64,000 nucleotides of DNA from an uncultured Prevotellaceae bacterium. Lineage in GTDB: Bacteria > Bacteroidota > Bacteroidia > Bacteroidales > Muribaculaceae. The stretch is from positions 1 to 64,000 of the forward strand of contig ONKF01000004.1 of NCBI GenBank assembly GCA_900318335.1, in the 5' to 3' direction. Position 1 is the first letter of the stretch; the number at the start of each line of letters is the position of its first letter. A program made the position numbers and the translations under genes. The notes below the pieces were generated by a model that saw only the letters and a list, made by a program, of their open reading frames with translations, made no database searches and had not been told where the DNA came from. Positions 1 through 7,892 of this stretch are shown here, one piece after another.

Positions 1-1378
1 GATCCGCGCATGGCTCGTGGACTTCGCCAAGAAACACAATCTGGAGTACAAAATCGACAAGACCGGTAACGTGGCCATCTTCAGGCCCGCCGCTCCTGGT
101 TACGAGAACTGCAAGGGCATCGTGCTGCAAGGTCACATGGATATGGTCGCCGAGAAAGGTCCCGGCTCGACCCACAACTTTGACACCGACCCCATCGAGA
201 CCATCATCGATGGCGAATGGGTACGCGCTAACAACACAACGCTGGGTGCCGACGACGGTATGGGCCTGGCTATCGCTCTGGCTGCCGTAATCGAGCCCTC
301 GCTGCAGTGCGGTCCTCTGGAGGCACTCGCCACCGTTGACGAGGAGACCGGTCTGACCGGTGCCAGCAACATCGAGGCCGACATGCTCGTGGGTGACTAT
401 CTGCTCAACCTCGACGAGGAGGAGGATGGCGTGATCACCATGGGTTGCGCCGGTGGTCTGGTGAGCATCTTCAAGTTTAACTACAAGCCCGAAGCCGCAC
501 CCAAGGATCTCACCTACTTTGAGATCAAGTTTGAGCATCTGCACGGTGGTCACAGCGGTGCCGACATCCACCTGGGCTTCGCCACCACGACCAAGCTGAG
601 CAGCCGTCTGCTGTGGAACATCGGTGACAATATGGACTATGTGCTGGCCAAGATCGACGCCGGTAACCTGCACAACGCTATCGCCCACGCTGCTACCCTC
701 GTTATTGGTATCAAGCCCGAGGACAAGGAGAAGCTGAGCGTCGTGCTCAACACCTTCATCGCCGAGGTGAAGAACGAGTACAAGCGCACCGAGCCCAAGA
801 TGGAAATCACCTGCAAGAGTGTTGACGCCCCCGAGACCATCATCGACACCGACACCGCCCGCCGCGTTGTCAATGCCGTTTACGTGGCTCCTCACGGCAT
901 CGACGCCATGAGCATGGAGATTCCCGGCCTCGTTGAGACCTCGACCAACCTCGCCAGCGTGAAGATGCGCGAGGGCAACCAGATTGTTGTGGAGATGTTC
1001 CACCGCTCGTCGGTAGAGAGCGGCAAGTATGACCTGACCCACAGGTGCGAGACCATCTTCCGCATGGCTGGTGCCGACGAAATCATCAGCGAGGGCGGTT
1101 ACCAGGGCTGGGAGCCCATCAGCGACAGCCATCTGCTGTCAGTAGCCAAGGACTCGTGGGAGAAGCTCTTCGGCGTTCGTCCCGAGGTTCGTGCTATCCA
1201 CGCTGGTCTGGAGTGCGGTCTGTTCCTGAAGGCCCGTCCCGACATGGAGATGATCTCCTTCGGTCCCACGCTGCGTGACGTGCACTCGCCCGCCGAGCGC
1301 TGCCACATCCCCGCCGTGGAGAAGGCTTGGAAGCAAGTTCAGAACATCCTCAAGGTCATTGCCGAGGAGAGCAAGTAA
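1..1378 (+). CDS. pepD: Aminoacyl-histidine dipeptidase (PepD, M20C), 5' end outside the window
   Basis: Cytosolic zinc aminopeptidase that cleaves Xaa-His and other dipeptides. The reading frame is open from base 2 (I-R-A-W-L-V-D-F), so the gene begins before the window; by family length (about 485 residues) roughly 25-30 N-terminal residues are missing. Visible M20 metal-site motifs are GHMDMV, the NTTLGADDG stretch carrying the bridging Asp, the DEETG segment with the catalytic Glu, and HGGHSGADI. The lid domain and the final metal-binding segment (DVHSPAERCHIPAVEK) are intact. The GTG at 17 is an internal codon, not the start. A small hairpin follows the stop. Confidence 0.93.
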   Translation, partial: IRAWLVDFAKKHNLEYKIDKTGNVAIFRPAAPGYENCKGIVLQGHMDMVAEKGPGSTHNFDTDPIETIIDGEWVRANNTTLGADDGMGLAIALAAVIEPSLQCGPLEALATVDEETGLTGASNIEADMLVGDYLLNLDEEEDGVITMGCAGGLVSIFKFNYKPEAAPKDLTYFEIKFEHLHGGHSGADIHLGFATTTKLSSRLLWNIGDNMDYVLAKIDAGNLHNAIAHAATLVIGIKPEDKEKLSVVLNTFIAEVKNEYKRTEPKMEITCKSVDAPETIIDTDTARRVVNAVYVAPHGIDAMSMEIPGLVETSTNLASVKMREGNQIVVEMFHRSSVESGKYDLTHRCETIFRMAGADEIISEGGYQGWEPISDSHLLSVAKDSWEKLFGVRPEVRAIHAGLECGLFLKARPDMEMISFGPTLRDVHSPAERCHIPAVEKAWKQVQNILKVIAEESK

Positions 1379-1383
1379 ATAAA

Positions 1384-1398
1384 GCGAGCGCTGCTCGC
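1384..1398 (+). terminator. Short GC hairpin after pepD
   Basis: A 6-bp stem GCGAGC/GCTCGC with a 3-base loop starts five bases after the pepD stop. No clean T-run follows (AGTTTAGAGTTT), so it may act as a weak terminator or just a 3'-end stabiliser. Confidence 0.35.
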
Positions 1399-1487
1399 AG
1401 TTTAGAGTTTAGTGGTTAAAGTTTAAAGTGGCAACCGCCATACTTTTTAACTGGCTCTAAACCCTAAACTCTAAACTCTAAACTTTA
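1399..1487. repeat. Heptamer (CTAAACT)n inverted-repeat element
   Basis: The right arm at 1457-1484 is four head-to-tail heptamers (CTAAACC then three CTAAACT). The left arm at 1399-1412 (AGTTTAGAGTTTAG) is the exact reverse complement of two units. The arms could pair into a long A/T-rich hairpin. It fills the pepD/DUF3127 gap, and nothing else is visible there apart from the short hairpin. Confidence 0.7.
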
Positions 1488-1500
1488 TTTAATATTAACA

Positions 1501-1926
1501 ATGGACATTAAAGGAAAGATTATCCAGAAGTTGGAACTTCAAAGTGGAGTTTCCAAAGCTGGCAACCAGTGGAAAAAGCAGGAATATGTGCTTGAGACCC
1601 TCGACAGCTACCCCAAGAAGGTGAAATTTGACTTCTTTGGCGACCGTGCTGATCAGTACCCCCTTGAGGTGGGTGACATCATCACGCTGAGCTATGACAT
1701 CGAGAGCCGCGAGTTCAATGGCCGCTGGTACACCGACATCCGCGGCTTCAAGGCCGTGAAGGAGGATCCCGCCATGGCTGGCGCTCCTGCTCCCTATCCT
1801 CCCGCACCTGGTGCTCCCGCCCCTGCGCCTGCTCCCGCCGACGGTGGCATGGCCGCACCCGCGCCCGCACCTCTTCCCGACAACACCTTTGACCAGGTTG
1901 GTGCCGGTGATGACCTGCCTTTCTAA
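1501..1926 (+). CDS. DUF3127 protein with an SSB-like acidic tail
   Basis: A 141-residue protein. Residues 1-85 match my memory of the Bacteroidetes DUF3127 domain (MDIKGKIIQKLELQSG start, W-K-K-Q-E-Y, and a KFDFFGDRA segment), which looks like a small beta-barrel of OB type. Residues 93-125 are a low-complexity Pro/Ala linker. The protein ends in G-D-D-L-P-F, the same layout as bacterial SSB (OB fold, flexible linker, D-D-x-P-F tip). I infer a nucleic-acid or repair role through tail-binding partners; this is not shown. A hairpin terminator follows. No TAnnTTTG box is seen just upstream. Confidence 0.8.
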   Translation: MDIKGKIIQKLELQSGVSKAGNQWKKQEYVLETLDSYPKKVKFDFFGDRADQYPLEVGDIITLSYDIESREFNGRWYTDIRGFKAVKEDPAMAGAPAPYPPAPGAPAPAPAPADGGMAAPAPAPLPDNTFDQVGAGDDLPF

Positions 1927-1965
1927 TCAAGAGACAAGCATTTCACATCGATAATTAAAAACGTG

Positions 1966-2000
1966 AGCCGCTGGAGTTGTGAGATTCCAGCGGCTTTTAT
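1966..2000 (+). terminator. Rho-independent terminator after the DUF3127 gene
   Basis: A perfect 10-bp stem AGCCGCTGGA/TCCAGCGGCT with a 10-base loop, followed by TTTAT. It lies about 40 bases after the stop and separates the gene from the convergent restriction-modification pair. Confidence 0.85.
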
Positions 2001-2043
2001 TGTAGTCTAAAGCTGTCGTGAAAAGACTCTAAACTAGAGATAG

Positions 2044-2901
2044 TCAAACTGCTAAATCTAATGGGAGGTCACTAATATCTTTCAACCGTTTCCCATCTAT
2101 GAGAATATTCAACATTTCTAAAGCGTCTTCAGCCTTTATGTCTCTAACAGCTTGCACAAGTTCATAGAGAGCGAAATGATAAACGCAGTCAATATCACCG
2201 GTACCCAATGCAAGAGATGCAATACGAGCAGGAACAGGTTCACCTGTCACAACTACGATATGAGGAAGATGACCTTTTCTATTCCTTATAAGACCTAATG
2301 CTTCTGTTCGGCTATTTTGAGCTCGATCGCTTCTCATCGTCCATTTAGCAGATATCGATGCATGAAGTATTGGCAGGCCTCCATTTATCTTCCTTATATC
2401 AGAAAGGCGACACATTGAATCATCAACCACACATTGTTGCTCGTTTATTACCTCATCAGGCTCTGTTTCACGATAAATCACAACATCTGGAGCCACCATA
2501 TAGTCATTACCCATACTTGCAGCTAAACGAGCATCGTCTTTGGTCAATCGATTAAGGTATTCAAGATGTTCATACTGGGCAAAACTACTTGTTTTAATGG
2601 AATTGCGATTACCTAATTTTTCAATATGCCATTTTCCCGGCCGAAGATTCTGCAGATGAGGAAATGTTTCTTCAATGAATTCCATATTCAACTGTTCAAA
2701 CTTGGCACCTGCTGTTTGTCCAACCACTTTCTCTTGGATACTAGCTAATAATTGACGAGCTATACCTTGTGCTATACCAATAGACAACTTTGAAGAACTA
2801 TCAGCATTGCTTGGCACACCTTTCTTGTCAATGGTTAAAACTGAATTGGCCAATAACCCTTCGTGGTATTTCTTTCTTGCCTCTGCTATTAATGTTTGCA
2901 T
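2044..2901 (-). CDS. NgoMIV-type restriction endonuclease (GCCGGC)
   Basis: A 285-residue type II endonuclease. It resembles NgoMIV (286 residues) along its length, and the last residues (GKRLKDISDLPLDLAV) are as I remember for NgoMIV. The catalytic set is in place with a one-residue offset: E69, D139, S184-x-K186 and E200 (NgoMIV E70, D140, S185, K187, E201). The base-contacting R-S-D-R stretch is at 190-193. NgoMIV is a tetrameric F-type enzyme cutting G^CCGGC, so that target is predicted. The start codon lies inside the methylase gene, giving a 74-base overlap. Base composition is clearly more A+T-rich than most of the window, which suggests transfer. Confidence 0.93.
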   Translation of the reverse strand: MQTLIAEARKKYHEGLLANSVLTIDKKGVPSNADSSSKLSIGIAQGIARQLLASIQEKVVGQTAGAKFEQLNMEFIEETFPHLQNLRPGKWHIEKLGNRNSIKTSSFAQYEHLEYLNRLTKDDARLAASMGNDYMVAPDVVIYRETEPDEVINEQQCVVDDSMCRLSDIRKINGGLPILHASISAKWTMRSDRAQNSRTEALGLIRNRKGHLPHIVVVTGEPVPARIASLALGTGDIDCVYHFALYELVQAVRDIKAEDALEMLNILIDGKRLKDISDLPLDLAV

Positions 2902-3832
2902 TGTCTAGTACTTGTTTTATTCTAATACCAATTTCTTTCGCCACAGGAGGCGGAAATGCATTACCAATCATTCGACATGCCGAGGTTTTTCTATCCCCGA
3001 AATGCCAGTCATCAGGAAAGCCTTGTAAACGAGCCATCATTCGAGGTGTAAGTCTAGGCATTCCTTCAAAGTCCGGCAGAGGTGCGTCATCAGCTATCCC
3101 TCTTCCATCTATACCCATCTCAGCCCAAGCTTTACGAGCTCTCGTCGGACCCAAATCAGGACCTCCGTGTTTTTTACTACCACCAACAAGTGTTGGAGCT
3201 ATTTTTGTCGCCTTTTGTCGCCAAAGTTCAGCACCACGCCAACCATTTGCTGCCATTAAATCATAAATAGCGTGGGCTACATCATTGTTTTCTATCAATC
3301 TTGGTTGAGGGAAGGTAAAAGTATCGCAAAGATCACTTCTCACACCTATTATAATTACACGCGGACGTAATTGAGGAACACCATAGTCAGACGCATTTAG
3401 CAAACCCACATGTACATTGTATTTTAATTGATTCAATCTAAATAAAATCAACTCTCTATAATCGTCAAATTGTTTACCAAGAAATCCACGAACATTCTCA
3501 ATCATAACAATCCGTGGTTCAATTTCTTTGACTAATCTCAACATTTGTGGGAATAAATCTCGTTCATCGTCTTCTCCAAGTTGTTTACCCGCAACACTAA
3601 ACGGAGGGCAAGGCACTCCACCCGCCAGCAAATCGACAACACCCTTATAAGGTAAGCCATCGAAGTCTCGTACATCCATGCATTTAACATTCCATTCTGG
3701 ACGATTGTATCTAAGGCAATTGCAGTAATCTTTTTCATACTCGACTAATGCAATATGGTTAAAGCCAGCCATTTCCAAGCCCAATGCCTGCCCACCTGCA
3801 CCTGCGCATATTTCTATGGAAGAATATGTCAT
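2828..3832 (-). CDS. DNA (cytosine-5) methyltransferase, partner of the NgoMIV-type nuclease
   Basis: A 334-residue C5-methyltransferase that should protect GCCGGC from the nuclease encoded downstream. Motif I is E-I-C-A-G-A-G-G (residues 7-14, AdoMet binding). Motif IV is G-G-V-P-C-P-P-F with catalytic C75. Motif VI is E112-N-V, motif VIII is QLRPR, and motif X is R-M-I-G-N-A-F-P-P-P-V. The target-recognition region lies between motifs VIII and IX. The gene has its own -7 box, and the nuclease is read from the same transcript. No controller (C) protein or Vsr gene is present. A+T-rich like its partner. Confidence 0.95.
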   Translation of the reverse strand: MTYSSIEICAGAGGQALGLEMAGFNHIALVEYEKDYCNCLRYNRPEWNVKCMDVRDFDGLPYKGVVDLLAGGVPCPPFSVAGKQLGEDDERDLFPQMLRLVKEIEPRIVMIENVRGFLGKQFDDYRELILFRLNQLKYNVHVGLLNASDYGVPQLRPRVIIIGVRSDLCDTFTFPQPRLIENNDVAHAIYDLMAANGWRGAELWRQKATKIAPTLVGGSKKHGGPDLGPTRARKAWAEMGIDGRGIADDAPLPDFEGMPRLTPRMMARLQGFPDDWHFGDRKTSACRMIGNAFPPPVAKEIGIRIKQVLDNANINSRGKKEIPRRVIGQFSFNH

Positions 3833-3850
3833 TGTTTTTAATTTTTGTCA

Positions 3851-3858
3851 CAAAGGTA
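3851..3858 (-). promoter_or_regulatory. -7 box of the restriction-modification operon
   Basis: Minus-strand TACCTTTG, an exact match to Bacteroidetes TAnnTTTG. It is 19 bases before the methylase ATG and predicts a very short leader. Confidence 0.75.
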
Positions 3859-3934
3859 CTGCTTTCTATCCAATTACATAAATGTAAACATACAAAAAGT
3901 ACAATCTTCTTATGCCGCAGTAATTAAGTTGACA

Positions 3935-4588
3935 TTACGGAGCGACGATGAGGCACTGGCCGTCATGGTACTGGAGCGAGAGCACACCCATGCTGTGGAG
4001 GGCCACGACGATGCGTGTGGCAGTCTCCTCGCTGATGTGGGCCAACTTCATATAGCCGTCCAGGGTGATGCCCCCGTGGTTGCGCAGGTAATCGAGCAAC
4101 ACCTGCTCACGGTCACTGTAACTGATGGTTTCGGAGGTGTGGTTTTCGGCAATCTCGGTTTCTTTGCTCATGATGCGCTCATGCAGGCGGCTGGCAAGCA
4201 CGTTCTCGTCGGCCACACGGTAATAGACGTGCCAGTTACCATTGTCATCGGGGGCCTCGACGGGCTTCTCCTCGGCCTCGGCAATGTCAGCCTTGACCAC
4301 CGATTTGCCATTGATATTAAATACCTTGAAGGTTACCTTCTGCTCGGGACGGCAATACATCTGGGCAGCCGTTTCAATCATGTAAATTTCCTCCTCGCTG
4401 CGCACCCCGGCGATATTGCCGTTGTCCTTCACACCGATGAGCAGATGGCCACCGCTGTTGTTGGCAAAGGCGGCAATCGATCGGGCAATCTTGCGGGCAT
4501 CGGTAATCTGGTACTTGAAGTCCTGATGCTCGTGCTCGCCCTCAAGGATAAGGTCTTGTATATAATGGTTTTTCTTGGGTCTCATCAT
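3935..4588 (-). CDS. AlbA_2/Schlafen-type putative DNA-binding protein
   Basis: A 217-residue protein. Residues 10-110 have the AlbA_2 pattern: an E-x-x-x-x-D-F-K start, A-A-F-A-N-N-S-G-G-H-L-L-I-G-V-K-D-N-G, and an x-G-x-x-x-E-E-E segment. This domain occurs in proteins annotated as transcriptional regulators or Schlafen-like nucleic-acid binders. Residues 155-215 look like a winged helix (DREQVLLDYLRNHGGI, then a recognition-helix-like stretch). It follows the SGNH hydrolase on the same strand but is separated by an inverted-repeat element. No promoter box was found. The target is unknown. Confidence 0.7.
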   Translation of the reverse strand: MMRPKKNHYIQDLILEGEHEHQDFKYQITDARKIARSIAAFANNSGGHLLIGVKDNGNIAGVRSEEEIYMIETAAQMYCRPEQKVTFKVFNINGKSVVKADIAEAEEKPVEAPDDNGNWHVYYRVADENVLASRLHERIMSKETEIAENHTSETISYSDREQVLLDYLRNHGGITLDGYMKLAHISEETATRIVVALHSMGVLSLQYHDGQCLIVAP

Positions 4589-4600
4589 TATTACATTAAA

Positions 4601-4667
4601 CTACTAATTACACGAATTAGGCGAATCTCAGATAAAAAAATGTTTCAATTCGCGTAATTCATAGTAG
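4601..4667. repeat. Inverted-repeat element, AATTACGCGAATT family (copy 1)
   Basis: The left arm at 4601-4618 (CTACTAATTACACGAATT) and right arm at 4647-4667 (AATTCGCGTAATT then CATAGTAG) are imperfect reverse complements around an A-rich centre. Related copies are at 35362-35424 and, degenerate, at 13213-13240. Confidence 0.65.
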
Positions 4668-4670
4668 AAG

Positions 4671-5852
4671 TTAACGGGGGTCGTTGACGCCAGGTTCCTG
4701 CGGGATGGGAGTGCCGTCGAGCACAGCGCGCAGGTAGGGTTCCAGCTTCTGGGCATACCACCAGAAGCCGATGTCGGTCAAGTGGATGCCGTCAACCGTT
4801 CCCTCGTTGTTGGGACCGTACAGGTCCTTGCAGGTGATATAATACAGGTTATTCGGGTTATCGGCTTTCAGTTTCAGGTAATTCTTGTGGTACTCGTTAT
4901 TCTTCTGCGGCAGATACTCGCTATAGAATGCGCTGTACTTGGCATAACTGTACATTTGGCCCTCAACCATGAAGATGGGAACCTCGGGGCGCAGCTGGCG
5001 CAGGATGTTGACAAAACCATAGGTGAGCGTGTCGCACATGTCCTTGGTGCAGTTGGGGATGGGGTCAAGGATATAGGCCGCCACATCGGGAATCGTGGCC
5101 ATCGCCCTTGCCATGCAAGAATCCATCTTACCCTCACCGCTGAAGCCCAGATTCACGCACTCCACATCCAGGTCGCGCTGGATGATGCTGGTCGCCACCA
5201 TGCCCGGACGACAGGCACAACCACCCTGGAGGATGCTCGTACCGTAGAAAACAAACTTCTTGCCCACCTGTGGCGAGTTGAGGACGGGTTGCTTGATGAC
5301 AGCAGTGCTGTCAACACCTATCTCAATCCAACGCACGCCGTCATACAGCGGCAGATAAAGCATATACTCGTGCATTTTGCCGTCGAGGCGGTCCACATAG
5401 ACCTTGCTCTGGATAGAATCCTGACGGGGCCGGATGTCATTGTCGATGCGCACGGGACGGTTGCAGTTCACAAACTGCCAGCTCCTGGTATCCTCGTCCC
5501 AGATATAGAGATCGGTGCCCTTGATGCCGGTATCGGCCATGTGCATCATGTGCATGTTGGTCAACAGGTTGTAACGCACGGCGATAGCAGTGGAATTGGT
5601 TGCAAAACGGAAGCCCTTGCCGCTGGTACAGTAGGCACGGTCCCACAACGTGGGACGCACGCTGTCCTTGAAATTGAGCGGGATGCGCGAAGCCAGAGTG
5701 CGGTCAAATGCCCAATTAATCATCCTGTAATGCATCGCGTCCACATAGCGCAACGTGTCCTTATTGGTAAAGTCCTGTGCATTGAGCACCACGGGCAACA
5801 ACACCATAGTCATCACCACCAACAATAACCTTTTCTTGAAATTCAGTTTCAT
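4671..5852 (-). CDS. Secreted SGNH/GDSL hydrolase with GxDLY N-domain
   Basis: An exported esterase- or lipase-like protein of 393 residues from the ATG at 5852. That start gives a signal peptide (MKLNFKKRLLLVVMTMVLL, cut near VLNA-Q); an ATG five codons upstream would only add M-I-S-G-N. The N-terminal beta domain carries G-T-D-L-Y, the GxDLY motif of SGNH N-domains. The catalytic domain has block I F-Y-G-T-S (nucleophile Ser, about residue 206), block II L-G-F-S-G-E-G, D-P-I-P-N with the oxyanion Asn, and block V D-G-I-H-L-T with the Asp/His pair. The substrate is not predictable; polysaccharide or cell-wall esters are typical for the class. Confidence 0.85.
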   Translation of the reverse strand: MKLNFKKRLLLVVMTMVLLPVVLNAQDFTNKDTLRYVDAMHYRMINWAFDRTLASRIPLNFKDSVRPTLWDRAYCTSGKGFRFATNSTAIAVRYNLLTNMHMMHMADTGIKGTDLYIWDEDTRSWQFVNCNRPVRIDNDIRPRQDSIQSKVYVDRLDGKMHEYMLYLPLYDGVRWIEIGVDSTAVIKQPVLNSPQVGKKFVFYGTSILQGGCACRPGMVATSIIQRDLDVECVNLGFSGEGKMDSCMARAMATIPDVAAYILDPIPNCTKDMCDTLTYGFVNILRQLRPEVPIFMVEGQMYSYAKYSAFYSEYLPQKNNEYHKNYLKLKADNPNNLYYITCKDLYGPNNEGTVDGIHLTDIGFWWYAQKLEPYLRAVLDGTPIPQEPGVNDPR

Positions 5853-5898
5853 ATTACCTGATATCATTAGAATTAGAGAAAATTTAACCTCCTCCGCC

Positions 5899-7044
5899 TT
5901 ATTCCGTACCTTTTAGATGGTCTTCAATCTCCTGAATGGTTGGAAGAGAAGATTTGTATTCAGCAGTTAACTGATCATATATTTGTATAGATGATACACC
6001 AATCGGACTCATCACGTTACGTAATGAATACTCAGCCACCACGTCATTCTTGTCTTTACAGATCAAAAGACCAATAGTGGGATTATCATCTTGTCCCCGA
6101 AGTTGTGAGTCAACCGCCGACACATAAAAATTGAGTTGACCAATGTGCTCAGGCTTGAATTTAACCGCCTTCAGCTCAACAACGACATAACAGTGCAAGC
6201 GTACATGATAGAACAACTGGTCGATATAATAATCATCCCCATTTACTTTGAGGTGAATCTGACGGCCATAATAGGTAAAGCCCTTACCCAGTTCCAATAA
6301 ATACTGAGAGATATGTGTATCCAAATGGGCTTCTATCTCGCGTTCTTCTAAATCCTGACGAATGCCCATAATGTCAATTACATAAGGGTCTTTGGTGACT
6401 TGCTGAGCGAGTTCACTCTGTGGCGCCGGAAGGGTATTAGCAAAATTACTAATCGCTTTCCCTTGCCGCTCAAAAAGGCAGCTGTCTATCTGCCAATCAA
6501 GAACGCTTCGGCTCCATCCATTCTCCACGGTCTGTTGGATATAGAATAACGCCTTCTCTATTTCCTTGCAACGCTGCATAATCAGAATGTGGTGACCCCA
6601 TGGGACAGTGAAGAAGAACCTCAGAATCTGGGCATCATCCCCAATTGCAGGAAGCAAAGCAGATGGTTCAATTACATTCATGGTGTTTTGCGAAACAGCT
6701 TGTTTCGTTTTCTCACCATTCAATTGCGAAACAAGCTGTTTCGTAATTGGCAATGCCTGGCTGTAGAAAATATACCAACGACACATCGACTGCAGATTTC
6801 TTACCGAAAAACCTTTCATCTCAGGAAATTCCTCGGTCAAATCTTTGCTCATCTGTTTGAGAAAGCCATCCCCCCATCGGGCATTTTTTTGTTTTTCAAC
6901 TACATCCGATGCAATATCCCAATATAATTGCAACAATTCGGTATTGACTTTGACAGATGATTTAATCTGGCATTGGCGAATACGGTGTTTTATTTCGCCT
7001 ATCCACAATCTGTAATCCGATGATATCATATTCAAGCCGTCCAT
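5899..7044 (-). CDS. DUF1016/YhcG-type PDDEXK nuclease
   Basis: About 381 residues. It has an N-terminal DUF1016 helical domain (LLQLYWDIASDVVEKQ, ending in a W-G-H-H motif) and a C-terminal PDDEXK nuclease core. In numbering from the TTG at 7050, the core residues are D277 (Y-Y-I-D-Q-L), E292 and K294 (V-V-E-L-K), the D...E-x-K pattern of the fold. The family is widespread, patchily distributed and of uncertain role (proposed DNA processing or mobile-element defence). The TTG at 7050 is an unlikely start; ATG at 7044 is used here and ATG at 7029 is possible. The gene is A+T-rich compared with its neighbours and holds two inverted palindromes in its linker. Confidence 0.85.
   Translation of the reverse strand: MDGLNMISSDYRLWIGEIKHRIRQCQIKSSVKVNTELLQLYWDIASDVVEKQKNARWGDGFLKQMSKDLTEEFPEMKGFSVRNLQSMCRWYIFYSQALPITKQLVSQLNGEKTKQAVSQNTMNVIEPSALLPAIGDDAQILRFFFTVPWGHHILIMQRCKEIEKALFYIQQTVENGWSRSVLDWQIDSCLFERQGKAISNFANTLPAPQSELAQQVTKDPYVIDIMGIRQDLEEREIEAHLDTHISQYLLELGKGFTYYGRQIHLKVNGDDYYIDQLFYHVRLHCYVVVELKAVKFKPEHIGQLNFYVSAVDSQLRGQDDNPTIGLLICKDKNDVVAEYSLRNVMSPIGVSSIQIYDQLTAEYKSSLPTIQEIEDHLKGTE
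6691..6743. repeat. Pair of mirror-centred palindromes inside the DUF1016 gene
   Basis: CGAAACAGCTTGTTTCG at 6691-6707 and CGAAACAAGCTGTTTCG at 6727-6743 are exact reverse complements, and each is itself a 7-bp-arm palindrome. They encode the repeated protein stretch TKQLVSQ...TKQAVSQ between the DUF1016 domain and the W-G-H-H motif. Confidence 0.8.
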
Positions 7045-7074
7045 AACCAAGAATACTTAGCTTCATCGAAGCAT

Positions 7075-7890
7075 TTACAACACGTTGAGGAGCTTGATGG
7101 CCTCGAGGCGCCCGTTGTTGATGAGTGTGGGATAATGGGCATCGCTATTGACGACCACCGGGGCATTGAAACGCTTGAGCATCCCGAAGTACTTGAGGTT
7201 GGGATAAAAGCGGTTGCGCTGCAACCAGGCCTTGGTGTTGACCTCGACAGTGAGGTGATGGTCCATAATATTCTCGAACAAATCGATGACCAACTTGTCA
7301 TACCACGGTTCCTCATCGATATTTGTACGATACATGCTGGCATTGAAACCTATCTTGTCCATGTGACCCACGATGTCAAATCCGCCCTCCTCGACCATTG
7401 CCATCATCTGGGAGAAAAACGTCTTGACCACATACTCGATATCACCGCCAAACTTCTCACCCATGCGTGCCTTGAACCCAGTGAACTTGCCGTCGATATC
7501 CACCATGTCTTCGGGATTATCGATGGCTGGAATAAAATGAACCGACCCGATGGTGTAATCCAGCGGCAGATTGCGGAAATATTCGTTTGCAGGGCCGTCA
7601 CCCACGCTCACATAGTCGATTTCCATCGAGGTATACAGGCGGATGCGGTCACCATAGGCATTGCGCAGGCGGGTGATTTCGTCAAAGTAGGCCTGCACAT
7701 CGTCACGGCTCATATTGACGGGACTCTCGACCGAGATGGGCGAATGGGGCGTGAAACCCAGATGGGTAAAGCCCTGGGCTATCGCCTCGACAACAAAGTC
7801 CTCCATGGACGCATGGCCGTCACAGAACTGCGTGTGGGTGTGCAGATTATATAAATCAGTCTCCTTGGTAATGCTGTAGAAGTCAAACAT
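7075..7890 (-). CDS. PHP-domain phosphatase, histidinol-phosphatase (HisK/HisJ) type
   Basis: A cytosolic metal-dependent phosphoesterase, 271 residues from the ATG at 7890. This start lies two bases after the mutL stop; the longer frame would use a TTG inside mutL. PHP motifs are N-L-H-T-H-T near residue 15, C-D-G-H-A-S, E-I-D-Y, G-S-V-H-F, G-H-M-D and S-D-A-H near the C terminus, which together supply the trinuclear metal ligands. Histidinol-phosphatase activity is the usual annotation, but no his genes are nearby, so the physiological substrate is open. Translation is probably coupled to mutL. Confidence 0.85.
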   Translation of the reverse strand: MFDFYSITKETDLYNLHTHTQFCDGHASMEDFVVEAIAQGFTHLGFTPHSPISVESPVNMSRDDVQAYFDEITRLRNAYGDRIRLYTSMEIDYVSVGDGPANEYFRNLPLDYTIGSVHFIPAIDNPEDMVDIDGKFTGFKARMGEKFGGDIEYVVKTFFSQMMAMVEEGGFDIVGHMDKIGFNASMYRTNIDEEPWYDKLVIDLFENIMDHHLTVEVNTKAWLQRNRFYPNLKYFGMLKRFNAPVVVNSDAHYPTLINNGRLEAIKLLNVL

Positions 7891-7892
7891 GA

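Noticed and set aside
1457-1484. CRISPR-like tandem repeat
   Set aside because: Units are 7 bases with no spacers and no cas genes in the window.
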